Source: Halichondria panicea (taxonomy: Eukaryota; Porifera; Demospongiae; Suberitida; Halichondriidae). From it: a stretch of DNA of 64,000 nucleotides. Of this stretch, positions 1 through 13,600 are shown piece after piece. Below the pieces are notes generated by a model that was not told the DNA's origin, searched no databases, and saw nothing but the letters and a program-made list of their open reading frames with translations. Made by a program: the position numbers and the translations under genes. Location of the stretch: NCBI RefSeq assembly GCF_963675165.1, contig NC_087392.1:3177001-3241000 (forward strand). Direction: 5' to 3'. Within the stretch, counting starts at the first letter, position 1. Each line of letters begins with the position of its first letter.

Positions 1-2
1 AT

Positions 3-1645
3 GGCAATGCAGAAGGCACGTACAAATACAAAATGTGCTTAGAGAAACAGGGGCAAAGTTTGTCACTGAAAGAAGGGTCATTTGGGGGGAGAGACTGCAT
101 TGGAGATCATTGTGTTGTGCAGCTGCTCTTCAAAGAACCAGTGACACTTCAGGTACAATGTAAAAGAAAGTTGTGTTTAGTTAACACACTCTTGACTATA
201 CCACATGTAGCTAACCATTGTTACGTTATATGATCCATGACATTCTCCTGGTTACAAACACATGTGTTCAGACTGATGTGGTGTACACTGCCCACCTTGA
301 GCTTCAGGGAGAAACCTACAACATAGGTGTTGAGGGGAAGCTCTCACTGACAGGGCCAGAAAGTGTAGAGTTCTTTCTTCACCACACTGGGATGGAGGAC
401 TCTAACCCAGAGACTGGTTCTATCCTCAACTTTGTCTACTCCACGTATGTAAAAATTGTTTCAAATATGATAGCTATATGCCTCACTTATTTGTCCACAG
501 CTGCTCTACACCCACACCACAGAATGTGGTCCAGCTGAGTGTGCACCTAGCCTCGATGTTACTAGATGTGACAGTGGGATTTCTGGAGCGGGTGCTGAGA
601 GGGGATCTCACTTGGGACACTTTATCTTTCCTTGGATCTTCGTTCCTCTTCTCCACTCTTCTGCCGACCACACTCGCTCAACTTGGTCCCATTGCGTGTA
701 GGCAACCAAAGGTAATTGTACCTGTCTCAATACTCTTTGATTAATGTTATACACACACACACACACACGATAGTATGCTGTGGAAGTTTTATCTCTTGTC
801 AAGCGGGTCCTGGGTGTGGTTTCAGCGGCCTCTCAAAAGGCGGCCAGTTTGTCAAACAGTTCCTCCGACATCAAGTCCATGCACTATGCCACTGTAGATA
901 CCGAGCACCCCTACAAGCCAGCCTCTGTGAAATATTTTAAGGTGTGCATGCATGCACACACACACTAGTGTTACGAAATGTTGTATATTTCTGCTCTCTA
1001 TACATAAATTATATACTACATGTACATCCGTACGTTTTGGCAATGGTGAGTAATTAAATGGTGGATTTTCGCATTAGAGATTTGTTTAGTTTAGTATGAC
1101 TATTAGCAGTAGCACATAACTCCTGCTATTAGTATCCAAAATAACAATTGAAATCCATATACCATTGACTTCTTTACAGGTCAAATTTTCAGAGAGTGTG
1201 CAGTGGATGACTCTTGAGTTTGACCCTAGGACAGGATTTGCTCAGCCAGAGGACAAGATAGGAGAACTTCTTGTACCTACATCTCGTCCCTCTCCTCTTA
1301 CACCGCCCAAACAGGCCAACTCACCTCCAGAAGTAACCCTCGTAGGGGTAGGGTTTGATGACATTTACGATGACTGGCAGAGATATTCTTTGGACTCTCC
1401 TCCTGGGCTCGTGTTGCTTCCTGGTGTGTAGTCAGTACACGCTTGTTCACTACTATTTCCAAATTATCAGGCCATTGTTGCGTCGCCATAAAGTTTTGTA
1501 ATTTTGTTTCGTAACTCCATTTGCAGGCAATGAGGTTCACATTGTGGTGCATACTGACACTGAATATGATAAGAAAGACTTCAGCAATCATTACGGACTA
1601 AAATGTCAAGTAGTGGGTTATGAATGGACTGCAAAAACAACAGAT
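3..1645 (+). other. MYCBP2: MYCBP2 segment: C-terminal half of PHR2 domain and following conserved block
   Basis: Exons 1-6. The first two exons read as the second half of a PHR beta-sandwich ([11 protein letters not shown] motif, then [10 protein letters not shown] at the domain end). Exons 3-4 give a helical linker ending [12 protein letters not shown]. Exons 5-6 carry the family-specific block with WMTLEFDP and [15 protein letters not shown], which in human follows PHR2, not PHR1; this places the left edge of the window inside PHR2. The first exon is cut by the window edge. Its reading frame (codons starting at position 3) is fixed by the phase of the next splice. Confidence 0.85.
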
Positions 1646-4600
1646 GTAAGTATACAGGCAGTATTTATAGCTGATTAGACTCATGTACTGAACATGCTTT
1701 AATGTTCGTTGCTGCAGTGTTTGCTGCTGTTAGAGAAGGAATTGGTGTCACTGGGAACTATGTGTGCCACCTCCCTCCTTAAGGAGAACATACTACTACC
1801 CTTTGCTGGTCTGTGTATGCTAAATAAAAAGTTTTTACTTCCACACAAGCAACAATATGTACATTTGACAATTTTCACCTTTAGATGAGCTCACTGTTAG
1901 CCAAGACCAGGCAGAAAAAGCTGACATGAGGATTGTGCAGGCCTCCAGTCAGGAAGTGCTGAGCAAGCATAACCACATTCTCTCTCGAGGCCTCATGGTG
2001 GACCTGCCATCAATTCAACAAGTCCTTGATGGGGAGATCTCTGTGATAAAGTGCAACACAAAGCAGACCTTCCTCACTGACTTCATTGAGAGCAAAGCTG
2101 ATACTCCTGGAAACCGATTGGCGCGGTATGAAATTTAGAACGTGACATGTGTTGATGTACAGTATATTATTAATAGTCCAAGTGATTAAATATTTATTTT
2201 TAATATCAGATGGTTGCAGCCAGACCGAGCAGTGGACCCCGAGGCGTGTGAGCTACAGCTTCCCACTGAGAACATTGAAGCCAATGTCTCTTCCCAGTTC
2301 CTGGTGCATATCAAAGACCAGGATGGAAAGCCTGTCTATGTCCAAGACATGAAGGTTTGCTAAATTAAAGAATCAAACTATTCAATATGTTGCCATGGTT
2401 TTATAGGTGGAAGTGAAGGCAGTATGGCTGGGCAAAGGAAAGGATCAGCAAGAGAAGAGTTATGCAAGAGACAAGATGGTAGACAAATCCATGGGAGTGA
2501 GGAAGCCTACTTACAAACGACCTTATACCCCAACAAGGCTCAACAGCAACTATCTCTACCATTGCATCTCGATGATGATGGTTAGCACATTATTGTTATT
2601 CCGTGCATAACCATGAACCATTTATTGTAATTTTACAGCCTTACTCAAACTATTCTTTCGAAGAGCTGAGACTGTTTGCACCAAAGATTGAACGGTATTG
2701 CGCAAACAAATATTACAATCGTTCTGTGATATGTAACTACTATAATAATTATGTGTTACGATTAGGAGCTCTGAGAATGTGCGGGTTGAATGGCAAGACA
2801 ATGGGACATATGTTGCTCAGTGGGTGCCTGCAGTTAGTGGACGTTACCTGATACAAGTCCTTATTGATGAACGGAACACAGGTGCTGCAGGTTTTATTTT
2901 ATTAAAGTTACTGTGTCAAACTGATGCATCGTGGTCAAGCTGAATTTTTATGTGTTCGTAGGGCAAGAAAAATATGTAGAGGTGCTACCCTCTGAAGACC
3001 TGGAAACTGAAGCTGATGAGCAAATGGTGGAAGACCAATTAGAACCAACTTTAGAATCCATCTCACTGCCAAAGATGAAACTTTTCTCTGGGAAAACTGC
3101 CCCAGGGCTACGAATCAGAAAAGCACCACATTTTACCGTGAGTAGTATCAGCTCCCGTATAAACCCTAACACAACAGTAAATATATCGTGCTACGGGGTA
3201 GGTGCCAAAGTCCAGTACAAATCGAAATTATTTGTCCAGTTTCGACTGTCAAACCATACCTGTTCCACCAGCATGTCTTTGGTTTAGCAAAGTTTTGTCG
3301 TAAAATACTGTGCCGACACAATGAACTTAACATGTAACCTACTATCATGGCTAGACAGTGTTTAGCAACACTGTTTTCAAAACATGGCCTAGTAAAGTGT
3401 ACAGCTTTCTTTGGTCTTTCCTCCTTGCATACATGTGTACTCTTTGGAACTGAGGAGAGCATATTCCAAAAATCAACAAATGTAATTGTGGCGTGGTTTT
3501 TGTTTGCAGGCAAATCCATTGGGAGTTATCAAACCCGGTGAAAATTTCACATATTCAGAAGAGGTAAATTGTCGTGACCTCAAGTGTGATGCAGATGTCA
3601 TGTATATAATTATATATACAGATTGAGAATGAATCGGGTGTTTGGGTGAGGCTCACGTCACAAGCTATCAGAGATTTACATTGTGGTCCAGACTGTACAG
3701 AGGCTTATGCTTTAGCATTTTCAAAAGAGAAAAATACACAGTTTCTTGAGGAATTTCAAGTAAACACATTTATTTTTCTTGTGTGTTGCAATGATGTTAC
3801 TGTTGGATGCGTATAGAAATAACATAACTATGTATCGAATGTCACGCTTTTGTTTGTTTCCTAATTATTGTAGGCTAAGCCTGAAACACTGGAGAAACTT
3901 GCTCATGAAGCAGTGAGGGCTCTTAAGAAACCAGTCAGCAAAAGAAGGCAGTGTGGACCAGGCACCTATCATGTGGTTCAGTGTGGCTCAGCTGGTCACA
4001 ACATTCGTTCCAAGCCAGGGTTAAGGGGCACACCAGCAGGGAGGTTGAAAAAAGGAGATATAATCAATTCTCCCGAAGAAGTGGGTACAATTTCATACTA
4101 CTGTAAATGTACTTTAATTTGCTCGATTGTTTGCATAATTATGGTTTTAGATATTGCAAGTGTTTCGCACAAATCAAATATCATTTTGTTTTGTAGGTTG
4201 AAAACGATGATGGTGTCTGGTTGAAACTCCTGCCTGAAGATTGCAAAAAGTATTGTCGTTCTGAATCAGAAAGCTTGGAAGGGTGGACACTAGCTGTTGG
4301 GCCCAGTGGTAGAATCTTTCTTAGCCTTGAAAGTGATGAAAGCTACCATGACCAGATAATCGATACGAAAGCAAAGCCTCCTAACCCACAGATTTTCCCA
4401 AGTGCTGCGTCTGTGTTTGGTACTGCTCCACAATCGGTATTTGGTACACCGATTCCTCCTCCTCTCCCTGCTGTCTTCAATTTCGGGGGTGGTAGTGACA
4501 GCCTTGTCAAACTGACTTTTGGTGCTGTAGAAAACAGTGAGTCGAGAATTTCTGAGCTCACTGACGAAAAGAAAACTGAGGAAACTGAGGAAACAGAAGG

Positions 4601-7600
4601 TATGAAGCCCCTATTTAGCATTGGGATTGTTTCTGGTAAAACACCCCCTGCTCAAAGGGTGTCTAGAGGCAGGCGGTTAGGAGGCAGAAAGTCTTCCCCT
4701 AAGAGTCCTTCCCCAAAACCACTGAAGGGCGGTCAGGCTGAACAAGAAGAGATTTCAGATACTATCTCTGATTGCGAGAAAGATCATCCACCATCGCTTA
4801 CATCGAAAAAGAAGCAAGCGTTGTCTCCTGCTGTTGCCGAATGTCAACGAGCTGTATTTGCCGCTTTTCTCTGGCAGGAAGGACTAGTTGATGATGCTAT
4901 TGCCTCTGCCTCACATCTGATGCGTAATCCTGACATGACAAAAAAGCAATTTGAATCTTTTTATGGAAAACAAGACAGTAGCAATACTAATTTACCTGAC
5001 AAGGAACCTGACAAGGAATCTGACAAGGAGAAGCCTGACAAAGATAGTGAAATAACCGAAGGGTCCAAAATACCTGCTTCCCTTCCTCCTACTTTAAACC
5101 ACCTTGTCACATTTTGGGAAGAGATTTCATCCACTGTGATTGAGAATTCCAACCTATCCTTTTCACCATCTGAAGTGCCAGCCCTCGCTCAAGAGCTCTT
5201 GAAAAAATTTGAAGACGAAAAGACAGAAATAGAAAAACGTAAGAAAGAGAAAGACAAGAAGGTTAACTCTGCTGGGGGTGGAGCAGGCGGATCAACTATG
5301 TGTGAGCTCTGCAACCAGTCTTTCCCTGATCCTGTTACCTATCACATGAAGGAAGCCCATCCTGGCTGTGGAAGACATGCAAGTGGCTGGGGGTATAACA
5401 GTAAGGGCACTTTCTGCTCTGGCTGGGCTGGAAACTGTGGAGATGGTGGTAAAGGTGGGAGCACTTGGTATCTCATGTGTAAGCCTTGTCACTCCAAGTA
5501 CCTCACTGTCAAGGACGAAGCCAAGAAAAAAACTGTAAAGACGGTTCCACTCCCAAAAATGAAGACTAGAAAACCTGGAAAACCAAGAAATCTCCCACCT
5601 ATTTCTGCTGTTCAAGGTATGATTCAAAATGCCAAATTCCTCTTGGAGATTGATCGTATCAGCGATAGTGCGCCTACAACTCCATTGGCTGTGCAAGTAC
5701 CTGCTCTTGTCGTATTGAAGGCCAGTGGACTAGAGCGGCAATTGTCATCACCTGACGACAAGCCAGCACTTCATAGAGCAGACACCATACAGAACGACAA
5801 AGCTAAAACCGAAATTTTTCGCCCATCCTTTTTACGCTCAAAATCTATGGCAGTCGGAAAACTTGCTGAAGGTGTGACACAGTCAGAGAGTGACACGAAT
5901 ATTGATGACCCTCTTATGTCCAAACCGTCAAAGAACCTTCGGCAATTGATGTACAATCGTTCTCGGCAGGACCCCAATAGCAAGGAGACTGGGTACAATC
6001 GTGTTATGGGCTTCCTGTTCTTATATCATGACTTGGATGGACTAAGGGCCAGTATGAAGCATTCCATGAGAGTAGCTGGGATCAAATCGTTTGCTTTAGA
6101 GGTATGTATACGTACATCTAGTATGATCTAATTTTGCTTGGTGTTATATGTCCAACCTGCTTCCATCCAGTTCATTGAGTGGCTTTTGAAGAACATGTCT
6201 GAGCCATCCATTGTTCATGACATCCTGTGGCAGTTTAATTCTGCGCTCAGAGAGCATCCAGTGCAGCAGATGGCTGCCAAAGTTAAGGCAAAAGTAGAGA
6301 AAGCCCAAAAGAATGATAAGGTACTGTTGATACCTGCAAAAAGTGTCATTTTCAACCTCTGATGTGTGCAGCTAGCTGAATCTGATGACATCTGTTTGGG
6401 GCATCATCCGCTCTCTGGGCTCGATGGAGCTGGATTAATGCTGCAACTCCTCAGGAAACAGTTTCATTCATTCCTACAGACTACCTCCAATCTTATGCCA
6501 AAGGTAAGCCCTTTGGTTCTTATACCTATTGTGCCCTCTAGTCAGCACTTTAAATATTAAACCGAACATTATTTAACTTCATGCATGTACTCCTGAATTG
6601 AACTATAATTTTATAATCCTGGCAGCTACCGTCAGGTTCTGCTGTTCAGCAGGCTGCCATGCAGTGCTACTGCCTTCAGTTCCAGCCTCAGGACCACTCC
6701 TTCCTTCTACAGAGTGATGTGTTCTCAAATATTAGTAAAGCTCTTTCTCTGGGAGAGGATTCCCAGGATAGCACTGAGAAAAGAGACAAGGTTGGTAAAA
6801 CACTTGATGGCCAGTTGGTTGTTACTATTTGCCATTTTTCTGCATGACTGCTGTTAGTACTTCCTCGATAGTAGATAGTTCTTCAATTTCTACAGCTTGA
6901 AAGGCAACATGAAGAGTACATATACAGTATACATCAATAAAAAATTCCTGTTCCGTTTCTAAAAACTCACGTATAAACGGTAGTGTTAAACTGGATGCAG
7001 AACGCGACCAATTTCTCATTATAAATTAAAACGGGTGACGTCATCATGAAAAATTGAAATTACTTACACAATGATACTGTATGATTTGTAGTACAATGAG
7101 CTAGCTAGCTATTATAAAGTACGCAGACATGCAGTCAGACATACTGGAGAAGAGACGATGGTCTTCAAAAACGGTCATTCCAGGTCACAAATAACTTGCG
7201 TGGAGGGCAACTTAGTCTTGGGGCTGATGCGAGACCGAGAACAACTGGGGAAACGGTGCACTGTTGCAAAATAGCATCTATAAGCTAACTAAGAGGATTA
7301 AAGCGCTAGACAATCAGCTATACTGTAGTACACAAGCTAGCTAGCTAGCTACTGCTACACTGTACGCACGATCACAAGTTAACGAATCTGCTTACTCAGC
7401 AATTTTTCTGCACATGCGTGAAAACGGTAGCGTTTTGCATAATACAATGCGTTCATTATGCGTTTTTTTTATTATGCATTTAAACGGGAACGGTGCGTTT
7501 TACGCAAACGGAACGGGAACTTTTTATTGATGGTACTGTAGCTACATGTATTTTAGCGTCTTGCTCAGCGATGCAACTATGTAATACATGTTACGATGTA

Positions 7601-10600
7601 GCTATTAAAAATTGGTTGCATGTGTAAGTGGCTATTCTTCATTCAACACAGGATGCTAGTGTGACTGTGATGGAGGATGTTCTTCCCCAAGGCCATCTCA
7701 AAACCTCCTCCAATGAGGCCATGGGCAATAGTCTCAGCGATGGCTCCACAGAAACATTTTGGGAAAGTCGAGATGAGCCTAGAGGGCAACCACGCAAGCT
7801 CACAGTCTCTTTTGAATCTCAGAAGTCTATTTTTGCATGTGCTGTACACATTGACAATCAGAAAGATGGTGGAGTGAGTCTCAATTATTCTTTTTCACCT
7901 TGTAGTTTATCAGTCTCACTATAGCAAAAAGTGGACAGTGTTAGCCTGCTTGTTGGAAAAGATGAAGATTCCCTTAAAGAAGTGGACAAGGTAAAGTAGG
8001 ACGTAGGACAAAGTTTTGTGTTCTTGCTTAATATTCAGCTGTACATGCACCGTATTCTACCGTGATTACGTCCCCATAATTGCATGCTACAAAGCAGCTA
8101 CAGGTGGGATGGGGTTAATTTCGTGTTTCGTCTCGAAATTAAACCCACCCAAGTGTTTGCCTTGGAATTACGCCCAAACTAAATCTTCTCTGTCTGCGTC
8201 TGAGGCCTTCCATATAGCTAAACCTTTCTTGACAACTGCTCAATACTCATAAATGCATCACTTTCTGGTGGGCGTATTCTCAAGGCAAATTATAGCCTAT
8301 GCATGAACTTTCACTCAACAGTGTGGGTGGGCGTAATCTCGGTAGAGTACGGTACATCTATGTTGATTTCAGGCCAAACTCTCGGTGCTACATTCTGGTT
8401 GGAAGGTACTCTTTGTCCCTGATGACACTCCGTACACTATTGTACGACTTGAGTTAAAGGGGATGTCCAATAATGTACGAGCAAGGCAGATTAAAGTATT
8501 AGTGAAACCATCCAAGCCACTTGATGCTTCGTTCTCAGCCGTAATGTCTCAACGGAATGCTTGTGAGGCTGAGGCCCTGCGTGTCTTTAGGCTACTCACT
8601 TCTCAGGTATAAAACTCATTATTTAGTTGTATATAACATTTCATGTATACTTGTATGTAAAAGTGCAAGCAATCATTTATACCCATGCATTCAGGTATTT
8701 GGTCGTTTGTTGTCAACTCAGCCAGAAGAAGATCGAGATGAATCTGATTCTCCTGAGGCTTCTGATGGGGATAAAGAAGGAAAAGAAGACGAAGTACGAG
8801 AGCATGTTGTAGATATACTGTTTAGTAAGGGCAAGATCTCAAGCCTTCAGAAACAAGTAAGTGTGATTGGAGACACATGCATATGCAGGGGCGTAGCTAC
8901 CATTGTTTCCTGGTTGCCCAGAACCCCCCCCCCCCCCCAGGAGCTTGCTGAGAAAAATGGGCAGGGCTCCTATGATTGAATCCAGCAGCCCTGCCCATCT
9001 TTTCTGAAATATCGCATGGCTGCAATCAGTCTTCAGAGATAGCTCATGAATTGTTGTTTCACTTCGTCATTCTTTGGCACCAGTGTCTTCCTTAGATTCA
9101 CCTCCAACAAAGAAGACCAAGACTTCTAGTAATCAATCCTGCTCCAGTATTTCTCAGACTTACATGTAACCTCTATGCATGTTTATGAGAACGTACTTAG
9201 CTATATAGCTAGCTACATGTAGCTATAGACGCTGGTGTCAATTTAAAGCTATCATATGTGTTGCTAGTCTAGCTAAGCACAATTAAATGTCATTTAGATC
9301 TACTTTCTGAATAAAGTTATTCATGAATAAACATGAGCAGTAGGTGTGCCCTAACAGGGTGTCATACAGGGGAAAGGGGGGATATCCCCCCCCCTCCCCA
9401 GCTCCAATTTCCCCCCCTTTCAATTATGACTGAGTGTCCATAGCTGGGTAACAGTTAATCTTTTTTAGCAACATTTTCTAGTTACTTTTCTCATTTCCCC
9501 CCTCTACTTCAAAATCCTGTATGACACCCTGCCTAATTAAGAGGGTGTGATACTGGAAGTGGGCAAGACCCCAAGAATTTCACAACAAAGTACCTATTTT
9601 TCTTTGGAAACACCTGTCTTGGCTACGCCCCTGATGTGTGCTTATAGTCTTTTTTCACCTGTGCATAGGTATGTGAGCACATTATCCAATCTGTCAACAC
9701 CGAGACATTACGTATGAAAGATGAGTGGGAGGGATTAATTTCTAACCCCCCACCTCCTAAACCGGCTAGGCAGACTAGTATTGAAGTAAGTCCTGATGTT
9801 GGAAAGGGGTCAGACATGTATTGCTATGAGCTGCTGTCAATGCTGATTGGCCTGAGTCAGTCAGAGGTGGGCTGTGCGTTTCTTTCTGAGCAGGAGAAGC
9901 TTGTGCAAGATCTCTTTGCACTGCTTCATGTGGGAACTGCCAGACTACAATTGCAGGTGTGTTAATTAGCTTCAATTAATCATGGTGCGTGTACAGTGCT
10001 ACTTTCAAAGGCAGAGGGTGGTGTAATGAATTAGTCGTGGATAGGAGGTATGCATAGTGGAGTTACCTGGGGGGATGGTGAGAAATCCCAGCTTATGCGT
10101 AAAATTAACATAATATTATACCTACAGGTTTGCACACTTTTCCGAAAAGTTCTACCAGCTATTGGACCAAAGAACCTTGCCCCAATGTTGAATGTTCGCA
10201 TTCTTCCTCCTCTTGGTTATAGTGCTATTGCTGAAGCTGTCAATTCTGCTACCACCATCAACCAGCTGGGTATCATGGACTGTCTTCTCTCCGTCATCTC
10301 AAAGGCTTTGTCAGTCCAGGTTAAAGCTAAGGGGCGGTCAACTAACATCATCCAGGTTCTAACTGGAGTCAGCAGCATTACGGCCATTATGATGGACAAG
10401 CTAACCAATCCTAAGCCTGTTCCAGGTGAAACAACCATTCGTGCTCAGAGGTGGTACTTGAAGGGAAGTGTGTCTCATGAGGTAGCTGAAGAGGTTATCA
10501 AGCTGCTTAAGGACATGGTGAAAGGATCTCTCGGTGGGCAATGGGAGGGATATTCAAAATCAGCCATTGGTCAAGCAGTCTTGCATCTGACCAAGATCAG

Positions 10601-13600
10601 TGAAGAGGCTCGTGTGCCTGTGCCTGGAATGTTTTCTCAAACGGTACAGTTACATGTGATTGACTCTATTCGACGGTTGGTTTTCTTTAAATGCTTTACC
10701 TTTTTTTTCAAAATGTCTTTTGTATAGACTCGACTCACTAGTTAAAATCATTTGTCACGTTACATGTATGAGTAGCACATAATTATATTCTTGAGTGCAT
10801 GTACCACTTGCACCAAAATGCAGTTATGGCTCTGTTTGGGTGCTCTCTGTGTGATTGACAAAGAGCACGCTGATGCACTCTCGTCGGGCCAATGGCTTGG
10901 ACAAGATGGCAAACCTAAGTCAAAGGCGAGTTATTCTGTAACTGACAGAAGCTCAAACTGTGTACTATAAACTATTTGTGATATGTATGCAGCCGCTATG
11001 TGACAACCATGATGATGAGGAGACACAGGCCCTGATATCATGTGATAAATGTGGCAATCTGTGTGGAGAGTGTGATAGAGTGCTTCACTACCACAAGAAA
11101 TCCAAAGATCATCAGAGACAGGTTTGAGCTACACGTACATTAACTACTATCCCCCTAAATTCTAACCCTGAAGTAGTAGACTAGTTTACCGTAGTATATA
11201 TGCTTAATATCTCAGTATTTTACAATAATAATATCTACAATTCATGGATGTTTTCAAAGCACAAAAATGGGACAAGTACAATTAGTTGGGCGTGGCCCAA
11301 CCCTGGGCGCTCACGAAGGGTAAGGCACCACTGCAATGTCAGGTTTTGTTCCTGCTGCAGAAATATAGCAGCGTTCAAGTGCTGAAGGCGTGGCTCATTA
11401 ATGAACGAGTCAGTAACTAGTAATTCTCTTAGTCAAATCAAAATGCAACAATAGAAGACAAGCCAGCTTGATCCAGGAACACACGCTAGTAGCATGCAAA
11501 GACTCTTGCAGTAGCATTCTAACTGAGCTTTGCGGTTATCGCCCACTTGGACTTAATAATATTCATGCTTAGCCACACCCTAAAACTAAGTACTGGAACC
11601 ATTGCAGTGGTGCGGGTATTTTGATTCATTGTCATGGTTTGTGTTTATTCAGATCTTCAAAGAGGAAGAAGAGGCAGTGAAGGTGGACCTGCATGAAGGC
11701 TGTGGTCGCATCAAACTCTATTGGACTATGGCCCTTACCGACTATCGCACTCTCAAAGGGCTTGTTGAATTCAAAGAAGCTGGAAATGGTGACATTTCTG
11801 TTTTGTGTATCAGCATTAATTGGCGGGTATTTATACTGAAAGGGATAGCAGTTGATTGGCTGTTGGTGTTACTGGGGTAGGCCAGATGGGCAACAACTTG
11901 AGCGCAACTACATGTAAAAATTCTTTACAATTCACACTCTTGGAATAATGATTATGTGACAGCATGAACAAATTTCATTTAGCTATTACTCCACGTTTTT
12001 GCATGTGTCTGTGTCTTTGTTGCAGGCGGTGGCAAAGGCAGCTGTAGATTCTGTGGCACTACTAACAATACTGGCTTATTAGCCATTGGCAATGTGTGTG
12101 CTGATCCAGAATGCCAAGAAAGAGTTGACATGGTATGTGATAATAGTCTTCCTTGCGGTCATCCTTGCAATGGCGTGAAAGGAGAGGAGAATTGCCTGCC
12201 TTGTCTCCATGGTTGTGCAACTGATAACCCTAAACTAAGGCAAGACGCTGATGATATGTGCATGGTGTGCTACACTGAGGGGCTCTCTTGTGCTCCATGC
12301 ATTCAGGTCAGTTAAACGAATTCACCCACTGCATAAATTAATCAGTTGTGTGTCTGTCGTATACTGTTATGTAATACTGTAATGTTCTTGTGTGCAGCTG
12401 GAGTGTGGGCACGTTTTTCATTATCACTGTTGTCGTAATACCCTTACCAAACGCTGGTCTGGTCCAAGGATCACATTTAGGTTCATGTTTTGCTCCATTT
12501 GTGTGGTGAGTATTTTCAAGAAATTTCGGACAGTTGTTTATTTTGTCTTGACTATATTTGTCCAGAATACTCCAATATCTCACCCCAAGCTTGCTGACGT
12601 GCTGGACCCTATCACTGATCTCTTTGAAGACACAAAGAGGAAGTGCCTACTTCGCCTCGAGTACGAGAATCAGAGCAAGTGTGAAGCCATAACATCACCA
12701 AAATCTAAATTTTTCCAGAAGCCTGCCGAGTATGCCATGTGGAAATATGCTTACTACGTCTGCTTCAAGTGCAAAAAGGTGAGTGATTTCAATTGTACAT
12801 GTAGGCTAATAAAATTACGCTCGAAATATATATATAGCCTGCGTATAGCCTGTAATTTTCGGGGGACAAAACATTCGTGGTTGAGCAATATTGATTTAGT
12901 CATTTCGTGGATCATATTTTTGTGGTTGCTGCTTGCACTGCAGGTAAAGGTAGGCAAGGTCGCTTCGTTCGTGGGTAAAATATTTGTGGTCTGAGCTCCA
13001 ACCACGCATATTTTATCCCCCTGAAATTACCAGCTACTATATACGGTAATTGGAAACAAGTCGATTTTTGGTAAAAATCATTTCATTAAGTTTTGCATAA
13101 ACAAAATTGGCTGATAACTAGAGTCATGATATTATAATGTCTTGCATGTGTCAGTTGTGTGCTGTGTTTATGTCTACGTCTTTAATTTATGAAGGACTTT
13201 TATGAGAATAGTCGAAGATTTTTATGAGGTACTCAGTTTTTTAAGAATTTGATAATAGGGAGAAATTATCAGGGCCTATAATTATAGTATGTGTGGCGGC
13301 TGCACATTCTAACAATCTTTTACTTTCAGGCTTACTTCGGCGGTGAGGCTCACTGTGCTGAGCAAGTGGCTGCCAGCGATGATTATGACCCAACTGAGCT
13401 CGTCTGCCCTCCCTGCTCCAATGTAGGAGGTGCTATGCAGGTATGAAACAAGTGGCTATTTTACTGTACATGCTTTCATCTGTACTATCAGTAGACTATA
13501 ATAGTATTTCTCCAATCCAGGTGTGTCCAAAACACGGTACTGATTTTCTAGAGTACAAATGCCGATTCTGCTGTTCTGTGGCCGTCTATTTCTGCTTTGG

